A DNA stretch of 44,254 nt, taken from assembly GCA_013286645.1 (NCBI GenBank), contig JABDFJ010000015.1, forward strand, positions 1-44,254, given 5' to 3'. Shown in pieces: positions 17,783 to 27,231 of this stretch. The notes beneath the pieces were generated by a model. That model did not search any database and was not told the DNA's origin. It saw nothing but the letters and a program-made list of their open reading frames with translations. The stretch is from Chlamydiota bacterium (GTDB taxonomy: Bacteria; Chlamydiota; Chlamydiia; Chlamydiales; Parachlamydiaceae). A program made the translations under genes and the position numbers. Numbering within the stretch: the first letter of the stretch is position 1; every line of letters starts with the position of its first letter.

Positions 17783-18361
17783 ATGAAAATTTACACTAAA
17801 ACTGGCGACAAAGGGGAAACTTCACTATTCACGGGTCAGCGTGTACCAAAAAACGATCCTTTTATTGAAGCGCTCGGCACTGTCGATGAATGCAATTCCT
17901 CCCTCGGAGCAGCCTTAGCTTTTTTGCCCACCACCCACGAAATGAAGCCTATCCGCGAACAACTAGAAATCGTTCAACATGCCCTGTTTGATGTGGGGGC
18001 CGCTATCGCCACCCCACGTACGCGTGCGCAAGAAACCAAACTTGAAAAAACGCGCTTTGAAGGCGAAGCTATTACACTCTTAGAAAATTGGATCGATTTT
18101 ATGTACACCCAACTCCCACCTCTGAACGCCTTCATATTGCCTGGTGGACACCCTTGCGGCGCGATGCTGCATCTTACTCGTAGCATCTGCAGACGCGCCG
18201 AAAGACGCGTCTTACCCTTACATCGCAATGGCGACGTCGCAGAGAGCGTGGTGATTTATTTAAATCGTTTGTCTGATTATTTATTTTGCCTCTCGCGCTA
18301 TGTGAATTTTTTAATCAAATCCCCAGAGACCCAATGGCAGCCACATCTTAAAAGGACTTAA
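17783..18361 (+). CDS. ATP:cob(I)alamin adenosyltransferase (PduO type)
   Basis: A 192-residue cytosolic enzyme that transfers the adenosyl group of ATP to cob(I)alamin to make coenzyme B12. The ATP-binding N-terminus YTKTGDKGETSLFTGQRVPK is present, as are the GTVDECNSSLG motif and the C-terminal LPGGHPCGAMLHLTRSICRRAERR helix that carries the active-site residues. Start chosen at 17783 because GAGGG at 17773-17777 is well spaced; in-frame upstream ATGs (17771, 17702) are less likely. The stop codon lies inside the left arm of the GGAC-type hairpin. Its presence implies at least one B12-dependent enzyme and cobalamin uptake elsewhere in the genome. Confidence 0.93.
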   Translation: MKIYTKTGDKGETSLFTGQRVPKNDPFIEALGTVDECNSSLGAALAFLPTTHEMKPIREQLEIVQHALFDVGAAIATPRTRAQETKLEKTRFEGEAITLLENWIDFMYTQLPPLNAFILPGGHPCGAMLHLTRSICRRAERRVLPLHRNGDVAESVVIYLNRLSDYLFCLSRYVNFLIKSPETQWQPHLKRT

Positions 18362-18448
18362 AGGACCAAAAGGACCAAAAGGACCTAAGGGACAGAGTTA
18401 CTTCGTCCTTTAGGTCCTTTTGGTCGTTTAGGTCCTTTTCGTCCTTTT
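18350..18448. repeat. GGAC-array hairpin A (9-nt period)
   Basis: Left arm at about 18350-18393 is a 9-nt-period array of AAAAGGACC-type units (four full units); the right arm at about 18405-18448 is its complement (GTCCTTTAGG, GTCCTTTTGG, GTCCTTTTCG). The loop is about 11 bases. Stop codons of both convergent genes (adenosyltransferase and ispG) lie in the arms, so the element occupies the whole space between them and could end transcription both ways. Confidence 0.85.
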
Positions 18449-20405
18449 ATTTCACAGCAGGCTCTTGCCAACGCCCCTCACGCTTGATCAACTCAACTAA
18501 GCGATCGTCGGCCTCAACAAAGCTGATATCGCGCTCCACACATTGCTTGCCGATATAAAGATCGATCATACCAGCCTTCGAGCCCACATATCCAAAATCG
18601 GCATCGGCCATTTCGCCTGGTCCATTCACAATGCATCCCATGATAGCGATTTTAACGCCTGGTAAATGCGCTGTGCGGGCCATGATACGCTTTGTAACAT
18701 CTTGCAAATCAAAAAGCGTGCGTCCACAGCTAGGACATGAAATAAAATCCGTCTTAGACATACGCATACGGGCTGCCTGTAAGATGCCAAAACTGAGCTG
18801 ACGCAATACATCGACGTCATAAGGCCCTTCCAACCACACCCCTTCACCTAAGCCATCGCACAACAACGCCCCACATTCGGTGGCAGCATGGATGACCAAA
18901 TCCTCAAGCGAACAATCATAAGCAAAATTCAACATCACCGGAATCTTAAGATCGCGCTGCTTAAGCCACTCAAAAAAGCGCCTAGCCTGATGCAAACGAT
19001 CTTGTTGGGGACTATACATAATCAAGGATGGTTGGATGACAACAAGCTTCTCCCACATCTCTTGACCTTCATCACTAATCCGCACGACTAATGGCGATTG
19101 TTCTGCTTTGATCAGTTTGAGTGCAAAGCGCGCTGTAAGCTCTTGCTGTCGTCGCACTTCCAGGGCTTCCTGCAACGATAAAACGTTAACGACGTCTTCC
19201 GAATGGATCGATGACTCCCCTAACAATCCAACACCCGCGCTTTTTAGCTGTCCTAAAACCTCGCGTGATATCTTATCCGCAGGCATGGCTTTGAGTACGA
19301 TACTATCTGCACTAGCGACGCCTAACTTCAAGCCCTCCTCTTTAACTTCACAGCCTAATTTTCTCACTAAATCAGCATCCACCAAATCACTGGAATTCAC
19401 GCCTGCAATAACTGTACCAGCACGGTGCAGCGCTAAAGTACGCGGCATTACGACAGGTCGCCTTTGAATGTTATCGATGGGACGTAAAAGCTCGCTAAAA
19501 GGCTCCATCGGCGCTATCGCCGCATATTCTTCTGCAAAGCGCACCAAACGTTTACAAGGATCAATCTCCCGCCAAGCATCTTCCGTTAATGACACGCGAA
19601 TGGTATCACCAATTCCATCCAACAATAGGGCTCCAATCCCCATAGCCGATTTAATCCGTCCATCTTCCCCTTGTCCAGCTTCTGTCACACCAAGATGCAG
19701 TGGATAATCCCAACCAAGGCGATACATTTCAGCCGCCAATAAGCGATAAGCATGCACCATCACTTGGGGATTCGACGACTTCATTGAAAACATAAACTCG
19801 TGATAATCGTTTTTGCGACAGATGCGCGCAAATTCTAGCGCCGACTCTAGCATCCCCTTTGGTGTATCTCCGTAGCGGTTCATGATGCGATCCGAGAGGG
19901 AGCCATGATTCGTGCCAATGCGCATAGCGCGCTTTAAGCGCTTGCATTTTTCAACTAGTGGGGTGAATTTCTCTTCGATCTTTTCTAATTCGGCGGCATA
20001 AGAAACATCGTCATATTCAATCACTTTAAAGGTGGCGCGCTTATCGACGTAGTTGCCGGGATTAATGCGCACTTTATCTACAAAATCGACCACTTTCATA
20101 GCTGCCGGAGGATAGAAATGAATATCAGCTACAAGCGGAATCGTGTATCCCCGTTGAACTAGCGTATTTTTAATCTGCTCACAAGCCTCGGCTTCTTTCA
20201 TGCCCTGGACTGTCACACGCGCTATTTCACAGCCGGCATCGCTAAGGCGCATGATTTGATCCACTGTGGCCTCAACATCGCGTGTACTGGATGTTGTCAT
20301 CGACTGAATGCGCACAGGATTTATGCCGCCGACTCCCACATTGCCGACCAACACCTCACGTGTAGGGCGACGCTTCGTCCGTTCAATAGCTTCACAATAA
20401 TGCAT
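18447..20405 (-). CDS. ispG: 4-hydroxy-3-methylbut-2-enyl diphosphate synthase IspG (long chlamydial form)
   Basis: A 652-residue iron-sulfur enzyme of the MEP isoprenoid pathway, converting MEcPP to HMBPP. The N-terminal TIM-barrel is clear (NPVRIQSMTTSSTRDVEAT; ADIHFYPPAAMK; DKVRINPGNY; IGTNHGSLSDRI). The 4Fe-4S cysteines are in SCPSCGRTLFDLQ (about 557) and MGCIVNGPGEMADADFGYVG (about 588). E. coli IspG is about 370 residues; the extra about 280 residues (roughly 290-540) form the insertion domain of the long form found in chlamydiae, plants and some other bacteria. Starts ATGCATTATTGT with AAGGAGTTATG upstream (complement of 20407-20417). Confidence 0.96.
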   Translation of the reverse strand: MHYCEAIERTKRRPTREVLVGNVGVGGINPVRIQSMTTSSTRDVEATVDQIMRLSDAGCEIARVTVQGMKEAEACEQIKNTLVQRGYTIPLVADIHFYPPAAMKVVDFVDKVRINPGNYVDKRATFKVIEYDDVSYAAELEKIEEKFTPLVEKCKRLKRAMRIGTNHGSLSDRIMNRYGDTPKGMLESALEFARICRKNDYHEFMFSMKSSNPQVMVHAYRLLAAEMYRLGWDYPLHLGVTEAGQGEDGRIKSAMGIGALLLDGIGDTIRVSLTEDAWREIDPCKRLVRFAEEYAAIAPMEPFSELLRPIDNIQRRPVVMPRTLALHRAGTVIAGVNSSDLVDADLVRKLGCEVKEEGLKLGVASADSIVLKAMPADKISREVLGQLKSAGVGLLGESSIHSEDVVNVLSLQEALEVRRQQELTARFALKLIKAEQSPLVVRISDEGQEMWEKLVVIQPSLIMYSPQQDRLHQARRFFEWLKQRDLKIPVMLNFAYDCSLEDLVIHAATECGALLCDGLGEGVWLEGPYDVDVLRQLSFGILQAARMRMSKTDFISCPSCGRTLFDLQDVTKRIMARTAHLPGVKIAIMGCIVNGPGEMADADFGYVGSKAGMIDLYIGKQCVERDISFVEADDRLVELIKREGRWQEPAVK

Positions 20406-20443
20406 CGATCATAACTCCTTATATCCGCCTTTTGGATAAAAAC

Positions 20444-20762
20444 GACTCATCCAGTTTTGTAGGTCTCTGCTAAAGAGAGCTTTGCTTATTCCCCGGCAGG
20501 GGAAAAAAGTGATTAGCCCCGGGTGGAGCGATTAGCGGAACCCGGGGTTCTTAAAGAAACAATATAGCCCCGGTAGGGGCGTAAGAAAGCGTTTAGGCAA
20601 AATCTCTATACCACGATCTTTCTTACGCCCCTACCGGGGCTGGTGTTTTTTTCCCAATACCCCGGGTTCCGCTAAACGCTCCACCCGGGGCTAATCACTT
20701 TTTCCCCTACCGGGGAATAAGCAAAACTCCCTTTAGCAAAGTTCTACAAAACAGGATGAGCC
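20444..20762. repeat. Large palindromic element, copy A (uninterrupted)
   Basis: About 319 bp of nearly perfect inverted repeat. The ends read CTCATCC(A)GTTTTGTAG on the left and its complement CTACAAAACAGGATGAG on the right. Inward come ATTCCCCGG, GATTAGCCCCGGGTGGAGCG, GGAACCCGGGGTTC, GCCCCGGTAGGGGCGTAAGA, then the complementary half. The centre is TTAGGCAAAATCTCTATACC. The inner 220 bp recur at 35210-35580. No coding frame. The remaining 20763-20935 is AT-rich leader of the hydrolase gene with no recognised site. Confidence 0.85.
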
Positions 20763-20935
20763 ATAAAAACTGTAGTATCTTCGAGTGGCAAGGATACAAT
20801 TTCAAAAGCTAAATTGCAACATATTATCAACAAACACATTTAAAATTGATTGTAATAAATCATAGTTTGATATATATTAATTTACAGTAATTTTTAAAAC
20901 AAAAAGTCTACAATCTCAACCTAATAGGTTTATTA

Positions 20936-22372
20936 ATGGTTACTCCCCTCCCCTCTTGTCTACTCGATGATTCAATACACATGCGCAATTCAACCATCAT
21001 TGACAACCCTATACGCCTCAAACTTGCTAGTTCAAGATGGCTATCATTTATCCATTCTTCAACCAAGCACCGCCTCGATTCAGCTATGCAGCATCAAATC
21101 ATGAAGCTCTTGCAAAAAAAGCACGGCTATGAACATTTAGCTGATTTTAAAAAGGTCTGGAAAGCCATTGACGCTAGCAAATTGTGGAACACAGCAGACC
21201 CCCTCACTTTTGGTAAGCTCCGCCAGATCGATGATCACATCCGAGCCAAGATCATCTATCACGGACCCGGCATTAAAGCCCCACCTGTCGCCGCGCTGCC
21301 TAAGTCGAACCCCACAGTAAGCATGGTGATCCAAGCACTTCTTCACGGTGGTCAATTTGTTGGCAATGCACTAGAAACAGAAGTAGCCAAGGCCATTTTC
21401 ATCGCTAAAGATCACAATCTATTGAAAACTTTCCGCCAAGAGCTGCAATGCGAATTAGATAACCTCATCGCACAGCCACCCCAAAATAAAGCTGAAGAAC
21501 TCGTTTGGAGAGCCTTTTTGGGCAACGTAATCGCGCTTCTACCTTTCACCTACCCCTCTGAAGACGAAATCTTTTCCATCCCAATCCTTGAGAATGGACT
21601 CTGTCGCCGCGTCGACTACAAGATCCATGTCATGCCACTCACTGTAACGAATTTGTCTTCCCCCATGATCGCTCTGGGATTAACGCCACAAAACGATGAA
21701 AAAGCTCCTCCCTACCTCACATATATTGGCACCACTTATCCTGCTGGTGATGGCTATGCAGGCACCTTACTGGCCGACTTCGCACCCGCCTATTCTGTGG
21801 GAGAAGCGGTCTACAAACGCAATCACGCTCAAATTGATGCTTGGCTGCAAGACAAAGAAAATGTCTACGCCGCAGGCACAAGCCTGGGTGGTGCGATGGT
21901 CATGCATACCCTCATCCATCATTCCAAAAAATTCAAACGCATCGATCTCTTTGTCCCTCCAGGACTCTATAAACATTGCTGGAAAGTTACGCTCGATACG
22001 CAATGTGATGTGAATATCTTTAAACAACGCCACGACTTTGTTTCTAAGATGGGGATGTGGCCGACAGCCGAAAACGTCAAATTGTTTAACATTCTGACCC
22101 ACCAAAAAGGGGTGAAAGAAAACGCCATCAGTTCGCATGCGCGTGCCTTTTCAGGATGCGATAATATTACCATCATCAAGTTGGATCCTGAGGTAGACAA
22201 CAAATCTCTTACCCGACGCTTCTTAACCACGCTGCATCAGGCGGCTAGCTGGATTATTTATGTACCGATTAAGTGCATGCTACTCTTCTTTCGCGCTATG
22301 CAGTGCATCAAACAAAGTTGCGGTGCTTGCATATCCAAGCTCAAGGCACACACCTGGACTGTGCACAAATAA
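20936..22372 (+). CDS. Putative alpha/beta-hydrolase (lipase-like), function unknown
   Basis: A 478-residue protein I do not recognise as a named gene. Residues about 313-318 read GTSLGG, a GxSxG nucleophile elbow after a hydrophobic strand (VYAAGTSLGGAMVMHTLIHH), as in class-3-like lipases; the preceding segment PYLTYIGTTYPAGDGYAG may hold the oxyanion region. Candidate Asp and His partners (for example in FKQRHDF or NAISSHARAFSGCDN) cannot be assigned. The C-terminus has a hydrophobic stretch near 435-455 (ASWIIYVPIKCMLLFF) followed by a Cys- and Lys-rich tail, so membrane association is possible. A second ATG at 20981 is an alternative start. Flanked on both sides by repeats. Secretion as an effector is possible but unsupported. 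Confidence 0.6.
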   Translation: MVTPLPSCLLDDSIHMRNSTIIDNPIRLKLASSRWLSFIHSSTKHRLDSAMQHQIMKLLQKKHGYEHLADFKKVWKAIDASKLWNTADPLTFGKLRQIDDHIRAKIIYHGPGIKAPPVAALPKSNPTVSMVIQALLHGGQFVGNALETEVAKAIFIAKDHNLLKTFRQELQCELDNLIAQPPQNKAEELVWRAFLGNVIALLPFTYPSEDEIFSIPILENGLCRRVDYKIHVMPLTVTNLSSPMIALGLTPQNDEKAPPYLTYIGTTYPAGDGYAGTLLADFAPAYSVGEAVYKRNHAQIDAWLQDKENVYAAGTSLGGAMVMHTLIHHSKKFKRIDLFVPPGLYKHCWKVTLDTQCDVNIFKQRHDFVSKMGMWPTAENVKLFNILTHQKGVKENAISSHARAFSGCDNITIIKLDPEVDNKSLTRRFLTTLHQAASWIIYVPIKCMLLFFRAMQCIKQSCGACISKLKAHTWTVHK

Positions 22373-22483
22373 AAGCTTTCCAATCTAGAAGCCTTCCAGA
22401 AAAGCCTAGTTCACTTTCTGTTTGTCGTTGAGCTCGCTCTTCGCGTTTAAGAGTATCCTACTCTACAAGGACAATATCGTCAC

Positions 22484-22511
22484 ATTCTATCCTTCTACGC
22501 AAGGATAGAAT
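22484..22511. other. Short perfect hairpin
   Basis: ATTCTATCCTT at 22484-22494 is the exact complement of AAGGATAGAAT at 22501-22511, with a 6-base loop. It is 110 bp downstream of the hydrolase stop and has no T run, so it is not a standard terminator. The surrounding 22373-22651 has no coding frame that I can support; it includes ACACGAATACACCGAGGCAC-like sequence often seen beside GxxExxY genes. Confidence 0.4.
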
Positions 22512-22651
22512 AAAGCAGCAAGAAGGAATGTATTTAGAGAAATTCAACACGAATACACCGAGGCACAAAGAGAGAAGAAGAGCCGATACTGAATCAGTAG
22601 TACCGCTCTAATATTGAAATCAATTAAAACATCAAACAATCCACTGAAGAA

Positions 22652-22722
22652 AAATCTTCGCGTTACCTTCGCTTGCTTCGCGATCTTCGCGTTCAAAGAG
22701 TGCGGGACGCTAATTCATGACC
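22652..22722. repeat. Single right arm of the GxxExxY-linked element (copy 3)
   Basis: The sequence AAATCTTCGCGTTACCTTCG followed by CTTGCTTCGCGATCTTCGCG and TTCAAAGAGTGCGGGACGCT matches the right arm of the elements ending at 13231 and 25684. No matching left arm is present nearby, so this is a truncated copy. It ends about 20 bp before the candidate clpB promoter. Confidence 0.7.
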
Positions 22723-22744
22723 TTAAAATCATCTAAATTGTCAT

Positions 22745-22773
22745 TTGACAATCTGGGGATTTATTTTTATGCT
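22745..22773 (+). promoter_or_regulatory. Candidate promoter for clpB
   Basis: TTGACA at 22745-22750, a 17-bp spacer and TATGCT at 22768-22773, about 33 bp before the clpB ATG. This is a housekeeping-type promoter; no CIRCE inverted repeat (TTAGCACTC/GAGTGCTAA) was seen nearby. Confidence 0.5.
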
Positions 22774-22805
22774 GTCGTTTTCCTAGATAAAGATGAGGAC
22801 ACACC

Positions 22806-25400
22806 ATGAGCTCAAACTTCACAGATAGCGTCACCAATGCCCTGCAACAAGCTTTCACCCAAGCGCAACAGCATCAATACACAGAAGTCACTGATAACCA
22901 ACTACTCCTCGCTTTCCTCGAAGAACCCGAAGGGTACTTTAACTCCATTCTAACCAGCCTTAAAACCTCACCTGCCACCCTCATTCAAAAGGTGCAGCAA
23001 GAGGTGAGCCGTCAACCGACCTTCAGTGGTGCCCCGCAACCACCCAATACAGCCCGCAATCTACAAAGCCGCATTGCCGACGCACAAAGCATCGCTCAAA
23101 AGTGGAAAGATTCCTATACGAGCAGCGACCATTTTTTACTCTCCTACTGGAAAAACTCTGGAGAACCTTTCGCACAGTGGAAGCAAGCTACTGGCATCAC
23201 CTACAATCAACTAGAAGAAACAATCAAAAAAATCCGGGGAGATAGACATATGGATTCACCAAGTGCCGAAGCCAGCTTGCAAACCTTAGAAAAGTACTGC
23301 AAGAACCTCACAGCTTTGGCTAGCGCTGGCAAACTAGATCCTGTCATCGGCCGCGATGAAGAAATCCGCCGCACCATGCAAGTGCTCAGTCGCCGCACCA
23401 AAAACAATCCCATGCTCATTGGAGACCCTGGTGTTGGTAAAACTGCCATCGCGGAAGGTTTAGCCCAACGCATCGTCCAAAATGATGTGCCCGATTCCCT
23501 CCGCAACAAACAACTTGTCGCTCTGGACATGGGGAGCTTGATCGCCGGTACTAAATATCGAGGTGAATTTGAAGAACGCCTGAAAGGGATTTTGCAAGAC
23601 ATCGATAAAAGTGAAGGGCAGATCATTTTATTCATCGATGAAGTGCACACTCTAATTGGAGCTGGTGCTACCGAAGGTGCCATGGATGCCGCCAACCTCC
23701 TAAAACCTGCTTTGGCACGCGGTACGCTGCATTGCATCGGCGCTACCACCCTCAATGAATACAAGAAGTACATCGAAAAAGATGCCGCCCTTGAACGACG
23801 CTTTCAGCCAGTGCTTGTCGATGAACCCAGCCTCGAAGATTCTATCAACATCCTGCGTGGTCTGCGCGAGCGCTACGAGATCTTCCATGGTGTACACATC
23901 ACAGAATCGGCCATTCATGCGGCTGTATTTCTCTCCTACCGCTATATCACCGATCGCCAACTTCCAGATAAGGCCATCGATCTCATCGATGAAGCCGCTA
24001 GTATGATCCGCATGCAAATAGGCAGCCGTCCACTGCCTATCGACAATAAGGAAAGAGAGCTTGCCAACCTCATCATCGAGATGGAAGCCCTGCGCCGCGA
24101 AGATACTCCTAATTCCAAAGCCGAAGCCAAAAAGCTAGAAGGCAAGATCGCCCAAGTCAAAGAAGAACTGTCTGTCCTGCGTCAGCATTGGGATCTTGAA
24201 AAAAAACTCATCCAAACGCTCAAAGAGAAGAAAAATACCCTCGAACAAATGCGCTTCCAAGAAGAAGAGTATGAGCGCAAGGTGGACTATAATAAAGTCG
24301 CCGAGCTACGCTACCAAAAAATCCCCGAAATCCAAAAAGAAATCGAAGCTACCCAAAAAGAGTTAGATAGCACCCCTCATCGCCTATTGAAAGAAGAGGT
24401 CGATGAAAATCTCATCGCCCACATTGTCTCAAAATGGACAGGTATCCCGGTCAATAAAATGCTGGAAGGAGAAGCAGAGCGCTTGCTCCATCTAGAGAAA
24501 GAACTAGAAAAGCGGGTGGTGGGACAAGATTTAGCCATCACAGCCATCAGCGATGCCATCAGACGCTCCCGCTCAGGTCTGAGCGATCCTGGCCGCCCCA
24601 TGGGTGCCTTCCTTTTTATGGGACCAACCGGTGTTGGTAAAACCGAACTAGCCAAAGCGTTAGCCGAGCAGCTCTTCAACCAAGAGGAAGCGTTGCTGCG
24701 CTTCGATATGTCAGAATACATGGAAAAACACAGCGTTTCTAAACTCATCGGCTCGCCACCAGGTTATGTGGGGTATGATGAAGGAGGACAGCTCACAGAG
24801 GCCATCCGGCGCCGTCCTTATGCTGTCGTGCTGTTCGACGAAATCGAAAAAGCCCACCACGATGTGTTTAATATCCTCCTGCAAATTTTCGACGATGGCA
24901 GAATCACGGATAGCAAAGGGCGCACAGTGAACTGTAAGAACGCTCTATTCATTATGACTTCGAATTTAGGTTCTGATCAGCTGCTGGCACAGATGGAGCA
25001 CCTCCGCGCAAACCTCACCAAAGAGTCCCTCATGGCCATTTTAGATCCGATCCTCAAGTTGCATTTCAGACCAGAATTCATCAACCGCCTCGATGATATC
25101 TTACCTTTCTTGCCGTTAAATAAAGACGACATGCATAAGATTGTCGCTATCCAGCTTGAGCATCTGATCAAACGCTTGCACGAGCGCCAAGTCACTCTCA
25201 AAGTAAAAAAAGAGGTGATCGATCATTTGGCCCAAGAAGGGTACGATCCATTCTTCGGGGCGCGTCCCCTCAAACGCCTCATCCAACAAGAAATCACTAA
25301 CTTGCTCTCAAAAGCTATTCTCGAAGGGAAGATACCTGCAGGAAGCAATGTGGAGCTAAAAATGGATAAAGGCATAGTTGGGTATGCGACTCACAAATAG
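22806..25400 (+). CDS. clpB: ATP-dependent disaggregase ClpB
   Basis: An 864-residue Hsp100 chaperone that pulls proteins out of aggregates together with DnaK; cytosolic hexamer. Order: N-terminal Clp repeat domain (about 1-145), first AAA+ module with Walker A GDPGVGKT (206-213) and [14 protein letters not shown], a long coiled-coil middle domain (about 400-525; [20 protein letters not shown]), second AAA+ module with Walker A GPTGVGKT (about 606-613) and [12 protein letters not shown], and a small C-terminal domain. It lacks the IGF/IGL loop of ClpA/ClpX, supporting ClpB. Length is normal. A GATGAGGA site precedes the ATG, with a candidate promoter at 22745-22773. Confidence 0.97.
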   Translation: MSSNFTDSVTNALQQAFTQAQQHQYTEVTDNQLLLAFLEEPEGYFNSILTSLKTSPATLIQKVQQEVSRQPTFSGAPQPPNTARNLQSRIADAQSIAQKWKDSYTSSDHFLLSYWKNSGEPFAQWKQATGITYNQLEETIKKIRGDRHMDSPSAEASLQTLEKYCKNLTALASAGKLDPVIGRDEEIRRTMQVLSRRTKNNPMLIGDPGVGKTAIAEGLAQRIVQNDVPDSLRNKQLVALDMGSLIAGTKYRGEFEERLKGILQDIDKSEGQIILFIDEVHTLIGAGATEGAMDAANLLKPALARGTLHCIGATTLNEYKKYIEKDAALERRFQPVLVDEPSLEDSINILRGLRERYEIFHGVHITESAIHAAVFLSYRYITDRQLPDKAIDLIDEAASMIRMQIGSRPLPIDNKERELANLIIEMEALRREDTPNSKAEAKKLEGKIAQVKEELSVLRQHWDLEKKLIQTLKEKKNTLEQMRFQEEEYERKVDYNKVAELRYQKIPEIQKEIEATQKELDSTPHRLLKEEVDENLIAHIVSKWTGIPVNKMLEGEAERLLHLEKELEKRVVGQDLAITAISDAIRRSRSGLSDPGRPMGAFLFMGPTGVGKTELAKALAEQLFNQEEALLRFDMSEYMEKHSVSKLIGSPPGYVGYDEGGQLTEAIRRRPYAVVLFDEIEKAHHDVFNILLQIFDDGRITDSKGRTVNCKNALFIMTSNLGSDQLLAQMEHLRANLTKESLMAILDPILKLHFRPEFINRLDDILPFLPLNKDDMHKIVAIQLEHLIKRLHERQVTLKVKKEVIDHLAQEGYDPFFGARPLKRLIQQEITNLLSKAILEGKIPAGSNVELKMDKGIVGYATHK

Positions 25401-25473
25401 ACCATAGTGTCACTGGATGTAGGCTAGCTACCAAAGTAATGCTCGTCTTCTCAATAAAGCATTTAGGTCTGGC

Positions 25474-25684
25474 TCATCATAAATGAGGATACCACATATT
25501 TGACCGCGAAGGCCGCGAAGCATGCGAAGGCAACGCGAAGATTTTTCTGAGGAGAGAATGGTCTGAGATAACACCAAAAGGTTTGTCTCGAGATAAACTT
25601 TAATAGATAAAAACTTCCTTCGCGTTATCTTCGCTTGCTTCGCGGTCTTCGCGGTCAAATAGTGCGATACTACAATGTGCGATG
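25474..25684. repeat. Inverted-repeat element with decayed GxxExxY tail (copy 2)
   Basis: Left arm from TCATCATAAATGAGGATACC through GACCGCGAAGGCCGCGAAGC pairs with the right arm ending at 25684 (CTTCGCGGTCTTCGCGGTCA...). The core retains GGAGAGAATGGTCTGAGATA and AGGTTTGTCTCGAGATAAAC, which align with the last codons of the GxxExxY remnant in copy 1 but contain an in-frame TGA. It fills the gap between clpB and sthA; 25401-25473 shows nothing else. Confidence 0.8.
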
Positions 25685-25697
25685 CCCTTAAATCTTA

Positions 25698-27104
25698 CTA
25701 CACGATATTGTTGCGTATCTTGATCTTGTTGAAGCCATTCAAGGCGGCAATGCGATAACCTTCGGCGAAGGTGGGATAATTGAACACCTGGTCGATGAAG
25801 TAGTTGATCCGCGCTCTAAAACTCATCGCCACCTGCCCAATGTGAATCAGCTCTGTGGCCGATCTGCCAACAATATGCACTCCAAGGATTTCCAAGGTTT
25901 CTGCATGGAAAAGAATCTTAAACATGCCTGTATTGCTGCCAACCATGTGGCTGCGTGCAATCTCATAGTAATAAGCCCTGCCAACTTCATAGTGATATCC
26001 AAGAGCACGCAACTCTTCTTCAGTATATCCGCAACATGAAATCTCAGGAATCGTGTAAATTCCGACAGGGAATACGGCAGGAAAACGGTGTGTTTCCACA
26101 CCACAAGCATGCAGTGAAGCCAACCGTCCTTGTTCCATACTTGTCGAAGCCAAGCATGGTCCACCAATGACGTCACCCACAGCATAGATAGTAGGCACAA
26201 CCGTCTGGAAAAGATCATTGACAGGCACATACCCCTTGTCGTTAGCTGCTATGCCTGTGTTTTCCAACTGCAAATCTTCGATATTGGCCATTCTACCCAA
26301 AGCATACAACAACACATCTGCTTCTAAAGAGGTCCCATCCTTAAATTTCACATAGGCTTTGTCGCCATGCCGTTCGATGATTTCGGGTTCTTTGTTACCC
26401 ATGAAGGTCAATCCGATATCTGTTAGAGCTGTCTGCAAATGGATGCCAATTTCGGCATCTAGCATAGGAAGAATATGATCTTTCTTATCAATCACCGTGA
26501 CTTCTGTGCCAAGCGGAGCGAAGAAGCTCGCATATTCTGAGCCGATAATCCCCCCCCCTAACACAATGGCCGTTTTTGGAACCTTCGTCACTTTCAATAA
26601 GCGCGTAGAATCCAAAATAACTTCATCATCGAATGGCACATTCGTCGGATTGCGGGGACGCGAGCCCGTGGCAATCATAAAGGCTTTGCTTTTGATCTGA
26701 TAAAGCAGCTTATCATTGTTATCTACCACGAGCAAAATTTTCGCATTTTCAAAACGCGCTGTGCCGTTAATCATGCGAATATTATTCTTCTTAAATTGGC
26801 GTGCAATGATCGTGCGTTCTTCTTCAATAACTTTATTTAAACGATGCCCAAGTGAAGGGACGGTGACTTCACTCACCTGCACAGATACATCGGCAAAGCT
26901 GCGCTCATTAAAACGTGTCAAATCGATAATCGCTTCGCGAATCGTCTTAGAAGGAATGGTGCCCGAAAAAAGACAGCTGCCACCCGGATCGACCAATTTT
27001 TCAATCACAATGACTTTTTTCCCAAGTTTAGCGGCTTGGATAGCGGCTTTTTGTCCGGCGGGGCCAGCACCGATGACAACAACATCTGCAACTAATTCTT
27101 CCAT
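25698..27104 (-). CDS. sthA: Soluble pyridine nucleotide transhydrogenase-like flavoprotein (SthA)
   Basis: A 468-residue FAD protein of the dihydrolipoamide dehydrogenase-like family. The FAD-binding GAGPAGQKAAIQAAKLGKKV is at about 12-31, the NAD(P)-binding GGGIIGSEYASFFAPLGTEV at about 183-202, and the second FAD motif TIYAVGDVIGG near 308-318. The redox-site region reads GGSCLFSGTIPSKTIRE: only the first Cys of the CxxxxC pair is present, so it cannot be a disulfide reductase; this and the sequence pattern fit SthA (reversible NADPH/NAD+ hydride transfer). The ATG is preceded by AAAGGAG (complement of 27115-27121). Confidence 0.9.
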   Translation of the reverse strand: MEELVADVVVIGAGPAGQKAAIQAAKLGKKVIVIEKLVDPGGSCLFSGTIPSKTIREAIIDLTRFNERSFADVSVQVSEVTVPSLGHRLNKVIEEERTIIARQFKKNNIRMINGTARFENAKILLVVDNNDKLLYQIKSKAFMIATGSRPRNPTNVPFDDEVILDSTRLLKVTKVPKTAIVLGGGIIGSEYASFFAPLGTEVTVIDKKDHILPMLDAEIGIHLQTALTDIGLTFMGNKEPEIIERHGDKAYVKFKDGTSLEADVLLYALGRMANIEDLQLENTGIAANDKGYVPVNDLFQTVVPTIYAVGDVIGGPCLASTSMEQGRLASLHACGVETHRFPAVFPVGIYTIPEISCCGYTEEELRALGYHYEVGRAYYYEIARSHMVGSNTGMFKILFHAETLEILGVHIVGRSATELIHIGQVAMSFRARINYFIDQVFNYPTFAEGYRIAALNGFNKIKIRNNIV

Positions 27105-27231
27105 ATCGTATGACTCCTTTGCTCTAAATTCTATGTATATCTCAGCAGCAATGATGTTTGCAACATGCGTTTCAAAAAATTATACTAGATAAAATAGTGT
27201 CCATGCGGGCGTCATCAGCCTTAGCTGGGTA

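Noticed and set aside
22501-22640. Possible 5' part of a GxxExxY gene before the lone arm at 22652
   Set aside because: No frame shows the family motif; only AT-rich filler with a short repeat-like sequence is seen.
25698-27104. Dihydrolipoamide dehydrogenase
   Set aside because: The second redox Cys is missing (CLFSGTI), which excludes the disulfide chemistry and fits SthA.
25842-27192. Antisense frames across sthA
   Set aside because: Shadows of a well-supported gene with no ribosome-binding sites or recognisable domains.
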